DNA of 64,000 nucleotides from Marinobacter sp. SS13-12 (GCF_030227115.1 NZ_JASSUA010000002.1:434001-498000); one strand, 5' to 3'. Numbered from the stretch's first letter, positions 21,492 to 29,969 are shown. The notes: generated by a model not told the origin, from the sequence alone. Numbers and translations are program-made.

Positions 21492-22376
21492 ATGGATCAA
21501 TTCAGAAACATTGGCGTGATTGGCCGCATGGGCAGTGTCAAGGTGGTCGAGTCGCTGCGTCAGCTCAAACAGTACCTGACGAATAATCACTACCACGTGA
21601 TCATCGAAGAAGACACGGCCAGTATGTTGCCGGGCCATGGCCTGCAGGTGGCAAGCAAAAAGCTCCTTGGGGAAATCTGTGATCTGGTGATTGTGGTTGG
21701 CGGCGACGGTAGCCTGCTCGGTGCAGCCCGGGAACTGGCAAAATCGAAGATTCCACTGTTGGGGGTGAACCGTGGCCGCCTAGGCTTTCTGACCGACATC
21801 TCGCCGTCCGATCTGGAGGAGCGGCTGGGCAAGGTACTCCAGGGCGAGTACATCGAAGAGACACGTTTTCTTCTGGACGGGCATGTAGAGCGTAATGGCC
21901 AGCCCCTCGGCTTTGGAACCGCGCTGAATGACGTGGTGCTCCATCCCGGCAAATCCACCCGGATGATCGGGTTCGACCTGTATATTGACGGACATTTCGT
22001 ATACAGCCAGCGTTCGGACGGGCTTATTGTGTCCACTCCTACCGGCTCAACGGCGTATTCGTTGTCGGCGGGCGGGCCTATCATGCACCCCAAGCTGGAT
22101 GCAGTTGTGCTGGTACCCATGTTTCCGCACACCCTGAGCAGTCGGCCTATCGTGGTAGACGGCAAGAGCGAGATCAAACTGGTGATTGGTGAGACCAACG
22201 AAACCTATCCGCAGATCAGTTTCGACGGGCAGATGAACATTGCCTGCGCACCGGGCGATATCATCCGTATCACCAAAAAGCCCTTCAAGATCCGCCTTAT
22301 TCATCCCGCGGACCACAATTTTTACGCCACGTGCCGGGACAAGCTGGGCTGGGCCAGTGAGATTTCAGCGAGTTAA
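21492..22376 (+). CDS. nadK: NAD kinase
   Basis: A 294-residue NAD(+) kinase, standard length. The GGDGSLL motif (VIVVGGDGSLLGAAREL) and LGVNRGRLGFLTD are family signatures, and SDGLIVSTPTGSTAYSLSAGGP is the conserved NAD-binding and catalytic core. It phosphorylates NAD to NADP with ATP. ATG 21492 follows AGGA with good spacing; the frame is open further upstream but the family starts at MDQFRNIGVIGR. It begins a run of six same-strand genes through pepN with very short gaps. Confidence 0.97.
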   Translation: MDQFRNIGVIGRMGSVKVVESLRQLKQYLTNNHYHVIIEEDTASMLPGHGLQVASKKLLGEICDLVIVVGGDGSLLGAARELAKSKIPLLGVNRGRLGFLTDISPSDLEERLGKVLQGEYIEETRFLLDGHVERNGQPLGFGTALNDVVLHPGKSTRMIGFDLYIDGHFVYSQRSDGLIVSTPTGSTAYSLSAGGPIMHPKLDAVVLVPMFPHTLSSRPIVVDGKSEIKLVIGETNETYPQISFDGQMNIACAPGDIIRITKKPFKIRLIHPADHNFYATCRDKLGWASEISAS

Positions 22377-22380
22377 AAAC

Positions 22381-23394
22381 ATGGTAGGACAGGCAAGATC
22401 CGCTAGCCGCGGCTACGACATTATCGGCGATATTCACGGATGCGCGCATACCCTGGAGCGGCTGCTGAAGCAGATGGGTTATCGCAAGGTGAACGGTGTA
22501 TACGAGCATCCGCGGCGGCAGGCCATTTTCATCGGCGATATAATTGACCGGGGGCCCCGCATTCGTGAGTCCCTGCACCTGGTGCGGGACATGGTAGAAC
22601 ATGGCTCTGCCCGTATTGTGATGGGGAATCATGAGTACAATGCCCTCGGTTACTGTACCCGTGCCCGGCCAGGCAGCGGCAGGAAGTTTCTTCGTGAGCA
22701 TAACGCCCGTCACGACCGGCTGATCCGTGAAACCCTCGAGCAGTTCGAGCACCACCCCCACGAGTGGAACGAGTTTCTCGAATGGTTCTATACCATCCCG
22801 CTGTTTATCGACGAGCCGGACTTCCGCGCGGTGCATGCCTGCTGGGACAGCGAGCTGATCAGCAAATTCAAGGAAAGTCAGGGTGGGGCCTGTATCGATG
22901 ATGACTTTCTCCACGCCTCCGCTGCGATTGAATCCTTCGCCGGCCAGGTGATGGACACTCTCCTGCGCGGCACCGACCTGCGGTTGCCGCCGGGGGTGAA
23001 AATCACCGGCAAGGATGGCTATACCAGGGAGTTTTTCCGCACCAAGTTCTGGGCGGACAACCCGAAAACCTACGCCGATGTGGTGTTCCAACCGGACCCT
23101 TTGCCGGAAGAGGTCGCCTGTCGTGAGCTGACGGATGCCGAGCGCAGTCAGTTGATCAGCTATCCGAGCTCAGCCCCTCCGGTCTTCGTAGGTCATTACT
23201 GGATGGAGGGCGAGCCGGCGCCGCTCAAGCACAACGTTGCCTGTATCGACTTCAGTGCCGTCAAGTACGGCAAACTGGTGGCCTATCGGCTGGATGGCGA
23301 ACGTACACTCTCCCGTGACAAGTTTGTGTGGGTGGATGTGGAGCGCCCGGAACAGCCGGAATATCCCACCAGTGAAGACAGCGTGGCGAGGTAG
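22381..23394 (+). CDS. metallophosphoesterase (calcineurin-like)
   Basis: A 337-residue calcineurin-like phosphoesterase. The three metal-binding blocks are present: GDIHG near residue 18, GDIIDRGPR near residue 55 and GNHEYNAL near residue 85, with a C-terminal GHYW box. These enzymes use a dinuclear metal centre to hydrolyse phosphate esters; the substrate (diadenosine polyphosphate, protein or other) cannot be read. ATG 22381 is four bases after the nadK stop, indicating co-transcription. Confidence 0.9.
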   Translation: MVGQARSASRGYDIIGDIHGCAHTLERLLKQMGYRKVNGVYEHPRRQAIFIGDIIDRGPRIRESLHLVRDMVEHGSARIVMGNHEYNALGYCTRARPGSGRKFLREHNARHDRLIRETLEQFEHHPHEWNEFLEWFYTIPLFIDEPDFRAVHACWDSELISKFKESQGGACIDDDFLHASAAIESFAGQVMDTLLRGTDLRLPPGVKITGKDGYTREFFRTKFWADNPKTYADVVFQPDPLPEEVACRELTDAERSQLISYPSSAPPVFVGHYWMEGEPAPLKHNVACIDFSAVKYGKLVAYRLDGERTLSRDKFVWVDVERPEQPEYPTSEDSVAR

Positions 23395-23397
23395 CCT

Positions 23398-24273
23398 GTG
23401 TACCGGATCAAACAGATTGACACGACAGTAGACCTGGCCGGGTTCAGTAATTGGCTGAAAGAACAGGGGGTGAGGCACCGGATTACGGAGGAGGGCGGCT
23501 ACCAGGTGTTGTGGCTGGAGAACCCGGAGCATACAGAGCCGGTTCTGCAGGCCCTTGAGCGCTTCCTGAACGAGCCGGACATCCAGCAGGCCGTGAACAC
23601 CACCGCCCGGTCGCCGGTGTTTGTGGGAGGGCGCTGGCAGCCATCGCCCCGCCATGCACCGATTGTACTGGGCATGATTCTGCTGGCGCTGCTGGTAGCC
23701 TGGGTGACCGCCATGGGGCAGAATCAGCTCTCCACCCTGCTGATGTTTGTGGACCCCCGGTTTTACGACTTCGGCTCTCTGGCTGAGCGCACCCAGGCGC
23801 TGTCGTCGACATTGGCGAGTGGTCAGGTCTGGCGCCTCATTACCCCGGATTTCCTGCATTTCAGCTGGTCCCACATCATCTTCAACTCCGTGATGTTGTG
23901 GTTCCTGGGCAGTCAGATTGAGTGGTTTGATGGTCGTGTCCGGTTACTGGTGCTGTTTTTGGTCACCAGTCTACTGTCCAACGGGTTGCAGTACATTGTC
24001 TCCGGCCCGTTGTTCGGAGGGCTGTCAGGCGTGGTCTACGGCATTCTCGGTTATTGCTGGCTCAGTCAGCGGCGTGTGCCAAGGTTCCAGTTCCCTCCTG
24101 CGCTGGTGACATTTGCCGTCGTCTGGATGGTTATAGGGTTTACGCCCTTTCCTGAAATTCTTGGGTTGGGGCGCATGGCGAACGAGGCTCATCTGGGTGG
24201 TTTTGTGGCTGGCCTGGCGCTGGCGGTGATTTTGCCGGCACCAAAAAAAGCCCCGCGAAATCGCGGGGCATAA
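23398..24273 (+). CDS. rhomboid family intramembrane serine protease
   Basis: A 291-residue GlpG-like rhomboid. A soluble N-terminal Rhomboid_N-like domain (1-75) precedes six membrane segments. The catalytic Ser210 is in GGLSGVVYG and the partner His265 in NEAHLGGF; the family HFSWSHIIFN segment is also present. It cleaves membrane proteins within or near the bilayer. It starts with GTG 23398, 3 bases after the preceding stop, preceded by CGAGGT. The last nine codons overlap, antisense, the terminator hairpin of the candidate small RNA, which makes the C-terminus basic (PKKAPRNRGA). Confidence 0.92.
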   Translation: MYRIKQIDTTVDLAGFSNWLKEQGVRHRITEEGGYQVLWLENPEHTEPVLQALERFLNEPDIQQAVNTTARSPVFVGGRWQPSPRHAPIVLGMILLALLVAWVTAMGQNQLSTLLMFVDPRFYDFGSLAERTQALSSTLASGQVWRLITPDFLHFSWSHIIFNSVMLWFLGSQIEWFDGRVRLLVLFLVTSLLSNGLQYIVSGPLFGGLSGVVYGILGYCWLSQRRVPRFQFPPALVTFAVVWMVIGFTPFPEILGLGRMANEAHLGGFVAGLALAVILPAPKKAPRNRGA

Positions 24274-24331
24274 AAAGAGCATTCAGCTCCTGATGAGAGA
24301 GACCAAATGAACACGACCTCGGTCATTTGGT
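24243..24331 (-). ncRNA. candidate Fur-regulated small RNA (RyhB/PrrF functional class)
   Basis: Predicted transcript of about 89 nt on the minus strand, from an A near 24331 to a run of seven U at 24249-24243. Parts in order: a 5' hairpin with stem ACCAAAUGA (24331-24323) paired to UCAUUUGGU (24310-24302) and a 12-base loop; a mainly single-stranded linker (24301-24270) beginning CUCUCUCAUCAGGAGC, with a possible 4-bp GAGC/GCUC hairpin; and a terminator stem of 8-9 bp (24250-24269) closing on two A, followed by seven U. A consensus-grade promoter and a near-perfect Fur box sit directly upstream. This is the architecture of iron-starvation RNAs that bind Hfq and repress iron-using proteins. 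I do not recognise the sequence as PrrF or RyhB. No protein-coding frame is evident. Confidence 0.72.
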
Positions 24332-24333
24332 GA

Positions 24334-24352
24334 GGTAATGATAATCATTATC
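24334..24352. promoter_or_regulatory. Fur box
   Basis: GGTAATGATAATCATTATC differs from the 19-base Fur consensus GATAATGATAATCATTATC at one position. It covers the -10 and part of the spacer of the minus-strand promoter, so Fe(II)-Fur would shut that promoter off. The plus-strand gene at 24424 could also be influenced, but no clear promoter for it overlaps the box. Confidence 0.85.
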
Positions 24353-24367
24353 GTTTATTATTGTCAA
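24338..24367 (-). promoter_or_regulatory. sigma-70 promoter of the candidate small RNA
   Basis: Read on the minus strand: -35 TTGACA (24367-24362), perfect consensus, an 18-base spacer, and -10 TATCAT (24343-24338), five of six matches. A 17-base spacing to TTATCA is also possible. Start would be near 24331. No comparably good promoter is seen on the plus strand in this gap. Confidence 0.75.
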
Positions 24368-24423
24368 CGGGTTTGCTCACATTTTTTTGCTGTAAAGCAA
24401 CTGAATAGTGACTGGAGAGTGAA

Positions 24424-24723
24424 ATGACATACGAAGAGCTGATCAAGCGGCTGGATCCGGCGGTCTACCAGAACCTCAAGCGCGCCCTGGAATTGGGCAA
24501 ATGGCCAGACGGCCGCAAACTGAGCGACGAACAGCGCTCGATCTGCATGGAGGCGGTCATTTATTACGAAGATCACCACCAGGTCCCCAGGGAAGAGCGG
24601 GTCGGATATCTTGATCGCGGCAAAAAGGCCGGGACTGCTTGTGATCCCAGCGTGGCACGCACGGCAGGAAACTCTGCCAATGGCGCAGCAGACGCGGATC
24701 AGTTCTTCGAGGTGAAGTCTTGA
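24424..24723 (+). CDS. DUF1315 (YeaC-like) family protein
   Basis: A 99-residue protein matching the YeaC/DUF1315 family: MTYEELIKRLDPAVYQNLKRALELGKWPDG is the conserved N-terminal part, followed by LSDEQRSICMEAVIYYE. The function is unknown; the family is small and cytoplasmic. The last 30 residues are low-complexity and less conserved. GGAGAG precedes ATG 24424. It overlaps the next gene's start by 4 bases, showing coupling. Confidence 0.88.
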   Translation: MTYEELIKRLDPAVYQNLKRALELGKWPDGRKLSDEQRSICMEAVIYYEDHHQVPREERVGYLDRGKKAGTACDPSVARTAGNSANGAADADQFFEVKS

Positions 24724-25562
24724 CGGCACTGGTTGATGTCACCGGCCGCCTCCGTAAAATGCCGGCAGAGCCGGGCAACCCCGTGCGTTATAGCATCCGG
24801 GTGGGGGATACACTGGTTCCTCTGAACGAGATGGTAGGCTATCCGTTACAGCTGGATTTTGACGGCGTCATACGCTGTATCCACTGCGACCGTAAAACCA
24901 ACAAGAGCTTCAGCCAGGGTTATTGTTATCCGTGCTTTCGTAAACTGGCTGCCTGCGACAGTTGCATCATGAGTCCGGAAAAGTGCCACTATCATGAAGG
25001 CACCTGCCGCGAGCCGGAGTGGGGCGAAACCCACTGCATGATCGAGCATGTGGTTTACCTGGCCAACTCGTCCGGCCTGAAAGTCGGAATTACCCGCGGT
25101 TCGCAAGTGCCCACACGCTGGATTGATCAGGGGGCGGTCGATGCCATTCCCATGGTAAGGGTCGCCACCCGTCAGCTGGCGGGATTTGTTGAGGTAGCCT
25201 GCAAGAAACACGTTGCAGATCGCACAAACTGGCAGGCGATGCTGAAGGGCCAGGTGCCAGAGCTGAATCTTGTGGAAGAGCGCCGCCGCATACTGGGGCT
25301 GATAGCCGAGGATCTGGACGCGCTGAGGGCCACCTATGGCGACAGCGCCATCCGGGCAGTCGAGGAAGACAGCCTTGGCTTGAGTTATCCCGTTCAGGTG
25401 TGGCCCCAGAAGGTGAAAACCCATAATCTGGACAAATCACCGACAGCGGAAGGCGTGCTGCAGGGGATCAAGGGCCAGTACCTCATCCTCGACACCGGCG
25501 TGATCAACATCCGTAAGTATACCGGTTACGAAGTCCGCTTCCGGGTCTATCCGAATCACTGA
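24720..25562 (+). CDS. DUF2797 family protein with Cys-rich N-terminus
   Basis: A 280-residue member of DUF2797. The N-terminal part has a treble-clef-like set of cysteines: CIHC, CYPCF, CDSC, then C and C further on, suggesting zinc binding. The central VVYLANSSGLKVGITR resembles a GIY-YIG-type strand pair but the nuclease catalytic set is not obvious. Function unknown. The start is TTG 24720, overlapping the stop of the upstream gene, with GAGGTG six bases before. Position between a YeaC-like gene and pepN is the same as I recall in pseudomonads. Confidence 0.85.
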   Translation: MTALVDVTGRLRKMPAEPGNPVRYSIRVGDTLVPLNEMVGYPLQLDFDGVIRCIHCDRKTNKSFSQGYCYPCFRKLAACDSCIMSPEKCHYHEGTCREPEWGETHCMIEHVVYLANSSGLKVGITRGSQVPTRWIDQGAVDAIPMVRVATRQLAGFVEVACKKHVADRTNWQAMLKGQVPELNLVEERRRILGLIAEDLDALRATYGDSAIRAVEEDSLGLSYPVQVWPQKVKTHNLDKSPTAEGVLQGIKGQYLILDTGVINIRKYTGYEVRFRVYPNH

Positions 25563-25592
25563 AACAGACCCAACATATTCTGGAGATAGCGA

Positions 25593-28241
25593 ATGCGTAC
25601 CAGCCAGCCACAGACCATTTACCTGAAGGATTACCGCGTTCCCGTTTTTCTGGTGGACCACGTGGACCTTCGTTTTGAACTGTTTGAGGAAGGGGCACGG
25701 GTACACAGTGTCCTGTCCATGCGCCGCAACCCCGACAGCGACAGCGCGGACAAAAGCCTGGAACTGAACGGCGACACCCTGACCACCCTGGAGTCGCTGA
25801 GCCTCGACGGTCGTGTGTTGGCAGAAGATGCCTACGACGATCGTGTCGACAGACTGGTGATCCACGACGTGCCCGACCGTTTCGAACTTGGTGTGGTCAC
25901 CTGGCTCGAACCACAGAACAATACCCGCCTGGAAGGGCTCTACCAATCTTCCGGCATGTTCTGTACCCAGTGCGAGGCCGAAGGCTTCCGCTGCATTACC
26001 TACTTCCCGGATCGCCCGGATGTGATGGCCCGCTTCCGCACCCGTATTGAAGCGGACAAGGCCAGCTTTCCCATTCTGTTGTCCAACGGCAACGATGTGG
26101 ATAAAGGCGATCTGGAAAACGGCAGGCACTTTGTGACCTGGGAAGATCCGTTTCCGAAACCCAGCTACCTGTTTGCCCTGGTGGCCGGTGACCTGGTGGA
26201 AAAACGGGACAGCTTTCACACCATGTCCGGTCGCGATATCGACCTGCGCATGTACGTGGAGCCGCGCAATGCCGAGAAGTGCGATCACGCCATGGATTCG
26301 CTGAAGCGCTCCATGCGTTGGGATGAAGAGGTGTATGGCCGCGAATACGATCTCGATATCTTCATGATCGTGGCGGTGGACGATTTCAATATGGGCGCTA
26401 TGGAGAACAAGGGGCTGAATATTTTCAACTCATCCTGTGTGCTTGCCAGCCAGGAAACTGCAACCGACCTGGCCTTCCAGCGTATCGAGTCCATCGTTGC
26501 CCATGAGTATTTCCACAACTGGTCCGGTAACCGGGTTACCTGTCGCGACTGGTTCCAGCTGAGCCTGAAAGAAGGGTTCACCGTGTTTCGGGATTCCCAG
26601 TTCTCGGCCGATATGGGTTCGCCCACGGTCAAGCGCATCGAAGATGCTACCATGCTGCGCACGGCCCAGTTCGCTGAGGACTCAGGCCCCATGGCCCATC
26701 CGGTGCGCCCCGAGTCCTATATGGAGATCACCAACTTCTACACCCTGACCATCTATGAGAAGGGTTGTGAAGTGGTTGGCATGATCCATACGCTGCTTGG
26801 CCCCGACCTGTTCCGCAAGGGCAGTGATCTCTACTTTGAGCGCCACGACGGCCAGGCCGTGACCACCGACGACTTCGTGCGGGCCATGGAAGATGCCAGT
26901 GGCCGTGACCTGTCACAGTTCCGCCTCTGGTACGAGCAGGCAGGTACACCTGCGCTGACAGTGCAGGACGAATATGATCAGGCGGCCGGGATCTATCGCC
27001 TGACAATTGCTCAGACCATTCCGGACACACCGGGCCAGGGCAACAAAAAGCCGCAGCATATTCCGTTTGCTGTCGGGCTTCTTGGAAAGGGCGGTGAGTC
27101 CCTGCCACTGAAACTGAACGCCAGTGACACCGATGCACCAACAGATCGGGTGCTTGAGCTGACAGAAGCCAGTCACACTTTTGAATTCCATGATGTGCCG
27201 GAGCGCCCGGTCCCGTCACTGCTGAGAAACTTCTCGGCCCCGGTCAGGGTTTACTATCCCTGGACACGCGATCAGTTGGTATTTCTCATGAGCCACGACC
27301 CGGACGGGTTCAATCGCTGGGATGCAGGCCAGCGGCTGGCCGTTGATGTGATCAACGGACTTGTGGGAAGTGCCGGTAGCGAAGCCGTTGATTCCGGATT
27401 GACGGACGCCTATCGCGGCCTGTTGACCGATACTTCCCTGGATCAGGCACTGGTTGCGAAAATGCTGCAGCTGCCCTCCGAAGCCTATCTGATCGAACTG
27501 GCAGACAAACCCAACGTGCCTGCCATCCACCAGGCCCGCGAAACGGTGCTTGGGCACCTTGCGACCGCTCTGCGGGATGATCTGCTTGCCTGTTACCAGC
27601 GCAACACCGTTGAGGGCCGCTACGAAGTAACGCCAGAGGCCGTTGCCCGCAGGAGCCTGCGGAATACCGCGCTTGCCTGGCTGCTTCACACAGACGATGA
27701 GGAAGGTCGGGCCCTGGCAGTAAGCCAGTTTGCAAGCGCAGACAACATGACCGACCGCATGGGTGCGTTGCGGGCACTGGTGAATTCCGGTTATGACCAG
27801 GAGCGTGAACGCACCCTGAAGGCTTTCTATGAACAGTGGAAAGACGACCCACAGGTGGTGGAGCAGTGGTTTGCCGTTCAGGCTGGCAGCAGCCGCACCG
27901 GCGGGTTGCCCGCGATTCGCGAGCTGTTAGCTCACCCCGCCTTCGACTGGAAAAATCCCAACAAGATCCGCTCGGTGGTTGGCGTTTTTGCAGGCCAGAA
28001 CCTGCCGGCATTCCACGCCGAGGATGGCTCAGGCTATCGGTTCCTGGAAGAGCAGGTGCGCCGGTTGGACGACAGCAATCCGCAAATTGCCGCCAGGCTG
28101 GTGTCTCCCCTGACTCGCTGGCGCAAATTTGCACCGGTGCACGGTGAGCAGATGAAGACAGCGCTGGAGTCCATCAGGGACAAGTCCGGCCTGTCACGGG
28201 ATGTCTATGAGGTGGTTCACAAGAGCCTCGCCGGCCAGTAA
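25593..28241 (+). CDS. pepN: aminopeptidase N (M1 family)
   Basis: An 882-residue M1 aminopeptidase. The exopeptidase motif GAMEN is at residues 268-272, and the zinc site is H304-E305-Y-F-H308 with Glu327 as third ligand. Length and layout (beta-barrel, thermolysin-like core, C-terminal helical cap) match E. coli PepN. It removes N-terminal residues from peptides in the cytoplasm, completing ATP-dependent proteolysis. GGAGA precedes ATG 25593. It is the last gene of the nadK block. Confidence 0.96.
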   Translation: MRTSQPQTIYLKDYRVPVFLVDHVDLRFELFEEGARVHSVLSMRRNPDSDSADKSLELNGDTLTTLESLSLDGRVLAEDAYDDRVDRLVIHDVPDRFELGVVTWLEPQNNTRLEGLYQSSGMFCTQCEAEGFRCITYFPDRPDVMARFRTRIEADKASFPILLSNGNDVDKGDLENGRHFVTWEDPFPKPSYLFALVAGDLVEKRDSFHTMSGRDIDLRMYVEPRNAEKCDHAMDSLKRSMRWDEEVYGREYDLDIFMIVAVDDFNMGAMENKGLNIFNSSCVLASQETATDLAFQRIESIVAHEYFHNWSGNRVTCRDWFQLSLKEGFTVFRDSQFSADMGSPTVKRIEDATMLRTAQFAEDSGPMAHPVRPESYMEITNFYTLTIYEKGCEVVGMIHTLLGPDLFRKGSDLYFERHDGQAVTTDDFVRAMEDASGRDLSQFRLWYEQAGTPALTVQDEYDQAAGIYRLTIAQTIPDTPGQGNKKPQHIPFAVGLLGKGGESLPLKLNASDTDAPTDRVLELTEASHTFEFHDVPERPVPSLLRNFSAPVRVYYPWTRDQLVFLMSHDPDGFNRWDAGQRLAVDVINGLVGSAGSEAVDSGLTDAYRGLLTDTSLDQALVAKMLQLPSEAYLIELADKPNVPAIHQARETVLGHLATALRDDLLACYQRNTVEGRYEVTPEAVARRSLRNTALAWLLHTDDEEGRALAVSQFASADNMTDRMGALRALVNSGYDQERERTLKAFYEQWKDDPQVVEQWFAVQAGSSRTGGLPAIRELLAHPAFDWKNPNKIRSVVGVFAGQNLPAFHAEDGSGYRFLEEQVRRLDDSNPQIAARLVSPLTRWRKFAPVHGEQMKTALESIRDKSGLSRDVYEVVHKSLAGQ

Positions 28242-28382
28242 AGGAATGCGGTTGGAGCAGTATTCGCCCGGGCATTTACAAAACCTGCCGCGGGCGGATA
28301 CAAAATCGCACTTTCGGTCGATAGACAATATCGGCCAATCGGCTAACCTGTCAGGAGCCGATATTCCATGACAACACAATAA

Positions 28383-28405
28383 GAAAAGCCTTATACAAGG
28401 CTTTC
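28383..28405 (+). terminator. hairpin after pepN / ahead of the DUF1329 gene
   Basis: AAAGCCTT (28385-28392) pairs with AAGGCTTT (28397-28404) around a 4-base loop, followed by only a short T run (TTTC). It may be a weak terminator for the pepN operon or a 5' hairpin in the DUF1329 mRNA, since the ATG is 22 bases later. Confidence 0.4.
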
Positions 28406-28426
28406 AGACAGGTTTAAGGGTAAACA

Positions 28427-29815
28427 ATGAAGTACAAAAACAATGTAATTCTGGGCAGTTTGTTTGCGTTTTCTGTCTTCGCCATGCCACTCAGTGCTGG
28501 TGTTTCCCCAAGTGAAGCCGCTCGCCTCGGGCAGGACCTGACACCGTTCGGCTCTGTAAAGGCCGGTAATGAGGCTGGAACCATCCCCCCGTGGACCGGC
28601 GGGCTGACTGAAGCACCTGCCGGCTACGAAGGCAGTGGACAGCACCACATCAACCCGTTCCCTGATGACGAAGTGCTGTTTACCATCAATGCGTCAAACA
28701 TGGATCAGTACGACGAGTACCTGACGGACGGCCTTCGCGCCATGCTCGATACCTATCCCACCACGTTCCGTATCCCAATCTACAAGAGCCGGCGTACCCA
28801 TGCGGTACCGGACTGGGTTGCTGAAAACACCAGAGAGAACGCGGTTGAGGCAGAGGTTGTCGGTGAAGGCGAGGGCATTGACGGCGCCTTTGCCGGATAT
28901 CCGTTCCCGATTCTGCACGGTAACAATGAAGAAAAGGCCTGGCAGGTTATCTGGAACCATCTGACCCGCTGGCGCGGGGTTTCCATAACCCGTCGTTCCA
29001 GTGAAGTTGCGGTGCAGACCGACGGGGATTATTCTCTGGTCACCTCGCAGCAGGAAGCCTTCTTCAATTACTACAACCCGGAAGGCAGTGAAGACGAGCT
29101 GGATAACGTCATTTTCTATTATCTGTCGTTCACCCAGTCTCCGCCCCGTCTTGCTGGCGGCGCCATCCTGATTCACGAAACCCTGAACCAGATTATCAAT
29201 CCGCGTAACGGATGGGGTTATAATGCCGGCCAGCGTCGTGTTCGTCGTGCGCCCAACCTGGGCTATGATTCTCCGATCGCGGCAGCCGATAACCTCAGGA
29301 CCGCCGACGATACCGATATCTTTAACGGTGCGCTGGACCGGTATAACTGGAACTACGAGGGAATGCGTGAAATCTACATTCCCTACAACAACTACCGTCT
29401 TGGCGAGAAGGGTACTCCCTATTCAGAAATTCTGGGTATTTCCCACCTGAACCCGGACCTGACCCGTTGGGAGTTGCACCGTGTGCACGTGGTGGAAGCA
29501 ACCCTGAAAGACGGTGAGCGCCACATCTACGGCAAGCGCCGTTTTTACGTGGATGCGGACAGCTGGAACACCGTTCTGCTGGACCAGTATGATGGTCGCG
29601 GTGAGCTGTGGCGCGTGACCATGGGCATGGCAAAGAACTATTATGAATTGCCGGGCGTCTGGACCGTTCTGGATGTGTATCATGACCTGCAGGCACGTCG
29701 CTACCACGTACTGGGTCTTGATACGGAAGAACCCTCCACCCGTAAGTTTACCAACGATGTACCCAACCGCCGTTATTTCTCCCCGGCGTCCCTGCGTCGC
29801 AGGAGTGTGCGTTAA
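28427..29815 (+). CDS. DUF1329 family periplasmic protein
   Basis: A 462-residue exported protein with an N-terminal signal peptide (residues about 1-24, cleavage near PLSAG). The mature start GVSPSEAARLGQDLTPFGSVKAGN and the later PWTGGL, NGWGYNAGQRRVRRAPNLGYDSP segments are hallmarks of DUF1329 (PF07044), an outer-membrane lipoprotein-sorting-like fold of LolB/LolA type. These proteins nearly always accompany RND/MMPL permeases and a YCF48 protein, as here. A role in carrying a lipid or hydrophobic compound across the periplasm is inferred from that association. The usual DUF1302 partner gene is not adjacent. Confidence 0.9.
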   Translation: MKYKNNVILGSLFAFSVFAMPLSAGVSPSEAARLGQDLTPFGSVKAGNEAGTIPPWTGGLTEAPAGYEGSGQHHINPFPDDEVLFTINASNMDQYDEYLTDGLRAMLDTYPTTFRIPIYKSRRTHAVPDWVAENTRENAVEAEVVGEGEGIDGAFAGYPFPILHGNNEEKAWQVIWNHLTRWRGVSITRRSSEVAVQTDGDYSLVTSQQEAFFNYYNPEGSEDELDNVIFYYLSFTQSPPRLAGGAILIHETLNQIINPRNGWGYNAGQRRVRRAPNLGYDSPIAAADNLRTADDTDIFNGALDRYNWNYEGMREIYIPYNNYRLGEKGTPYSEILGISHLNPDLTRWELHRVHVVEATLKDGERHIYGKRRFYVDADSWNTVLLDQYDGRGELWRVTMGMAKNYYELPGVWTVLDVYHDLQARRYHVLGLDTEEPSTRKFTNDVPNRRYFSPASLRRRSVR

Positions 29816-29866
29816 CGACCGCGCTTGTTGGCAGGAAAAGACTTTCGCCAGAGACGGATGGCGACG

Positions 29867-29900
29867 AATATACCGGTGGCCGCAAGGCCACCGGTATATT
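29867..29900. repeat. 15-bp perfect inverted repeat with GCAA tetraloop
   Basis: AATATACCGGTGGCC (29867-29881) and its exact complement (29886-29900) flank GCAA, giving a 15-bp stem capped by a stable GNRA tetraloop. No T run follows on either strand, so it is not a classic terminator. A second partial copy of the arm (TACCGGTGG) occurs at about 29919-29927. It lies between the DUF1329 and YCF48 genes and may act as an mRNA processing or stability element. Confidence 0.7.
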
Positions 29901-29969
29901 CATAGTATCGGCCGGTATTACCGGTGGAATCAGAGTGACACAGTTCAACACAACATATAGGCAATCTGA

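Noticed and set aside
24251..24270. Hairpin read as a plus-strand terminator of the rhomboid gene
   Set aside because: On the plus strand it is followed by CATAAAAAG with no T run; the U tract exists only on the minus strand, so it is assigned to the small RNA.
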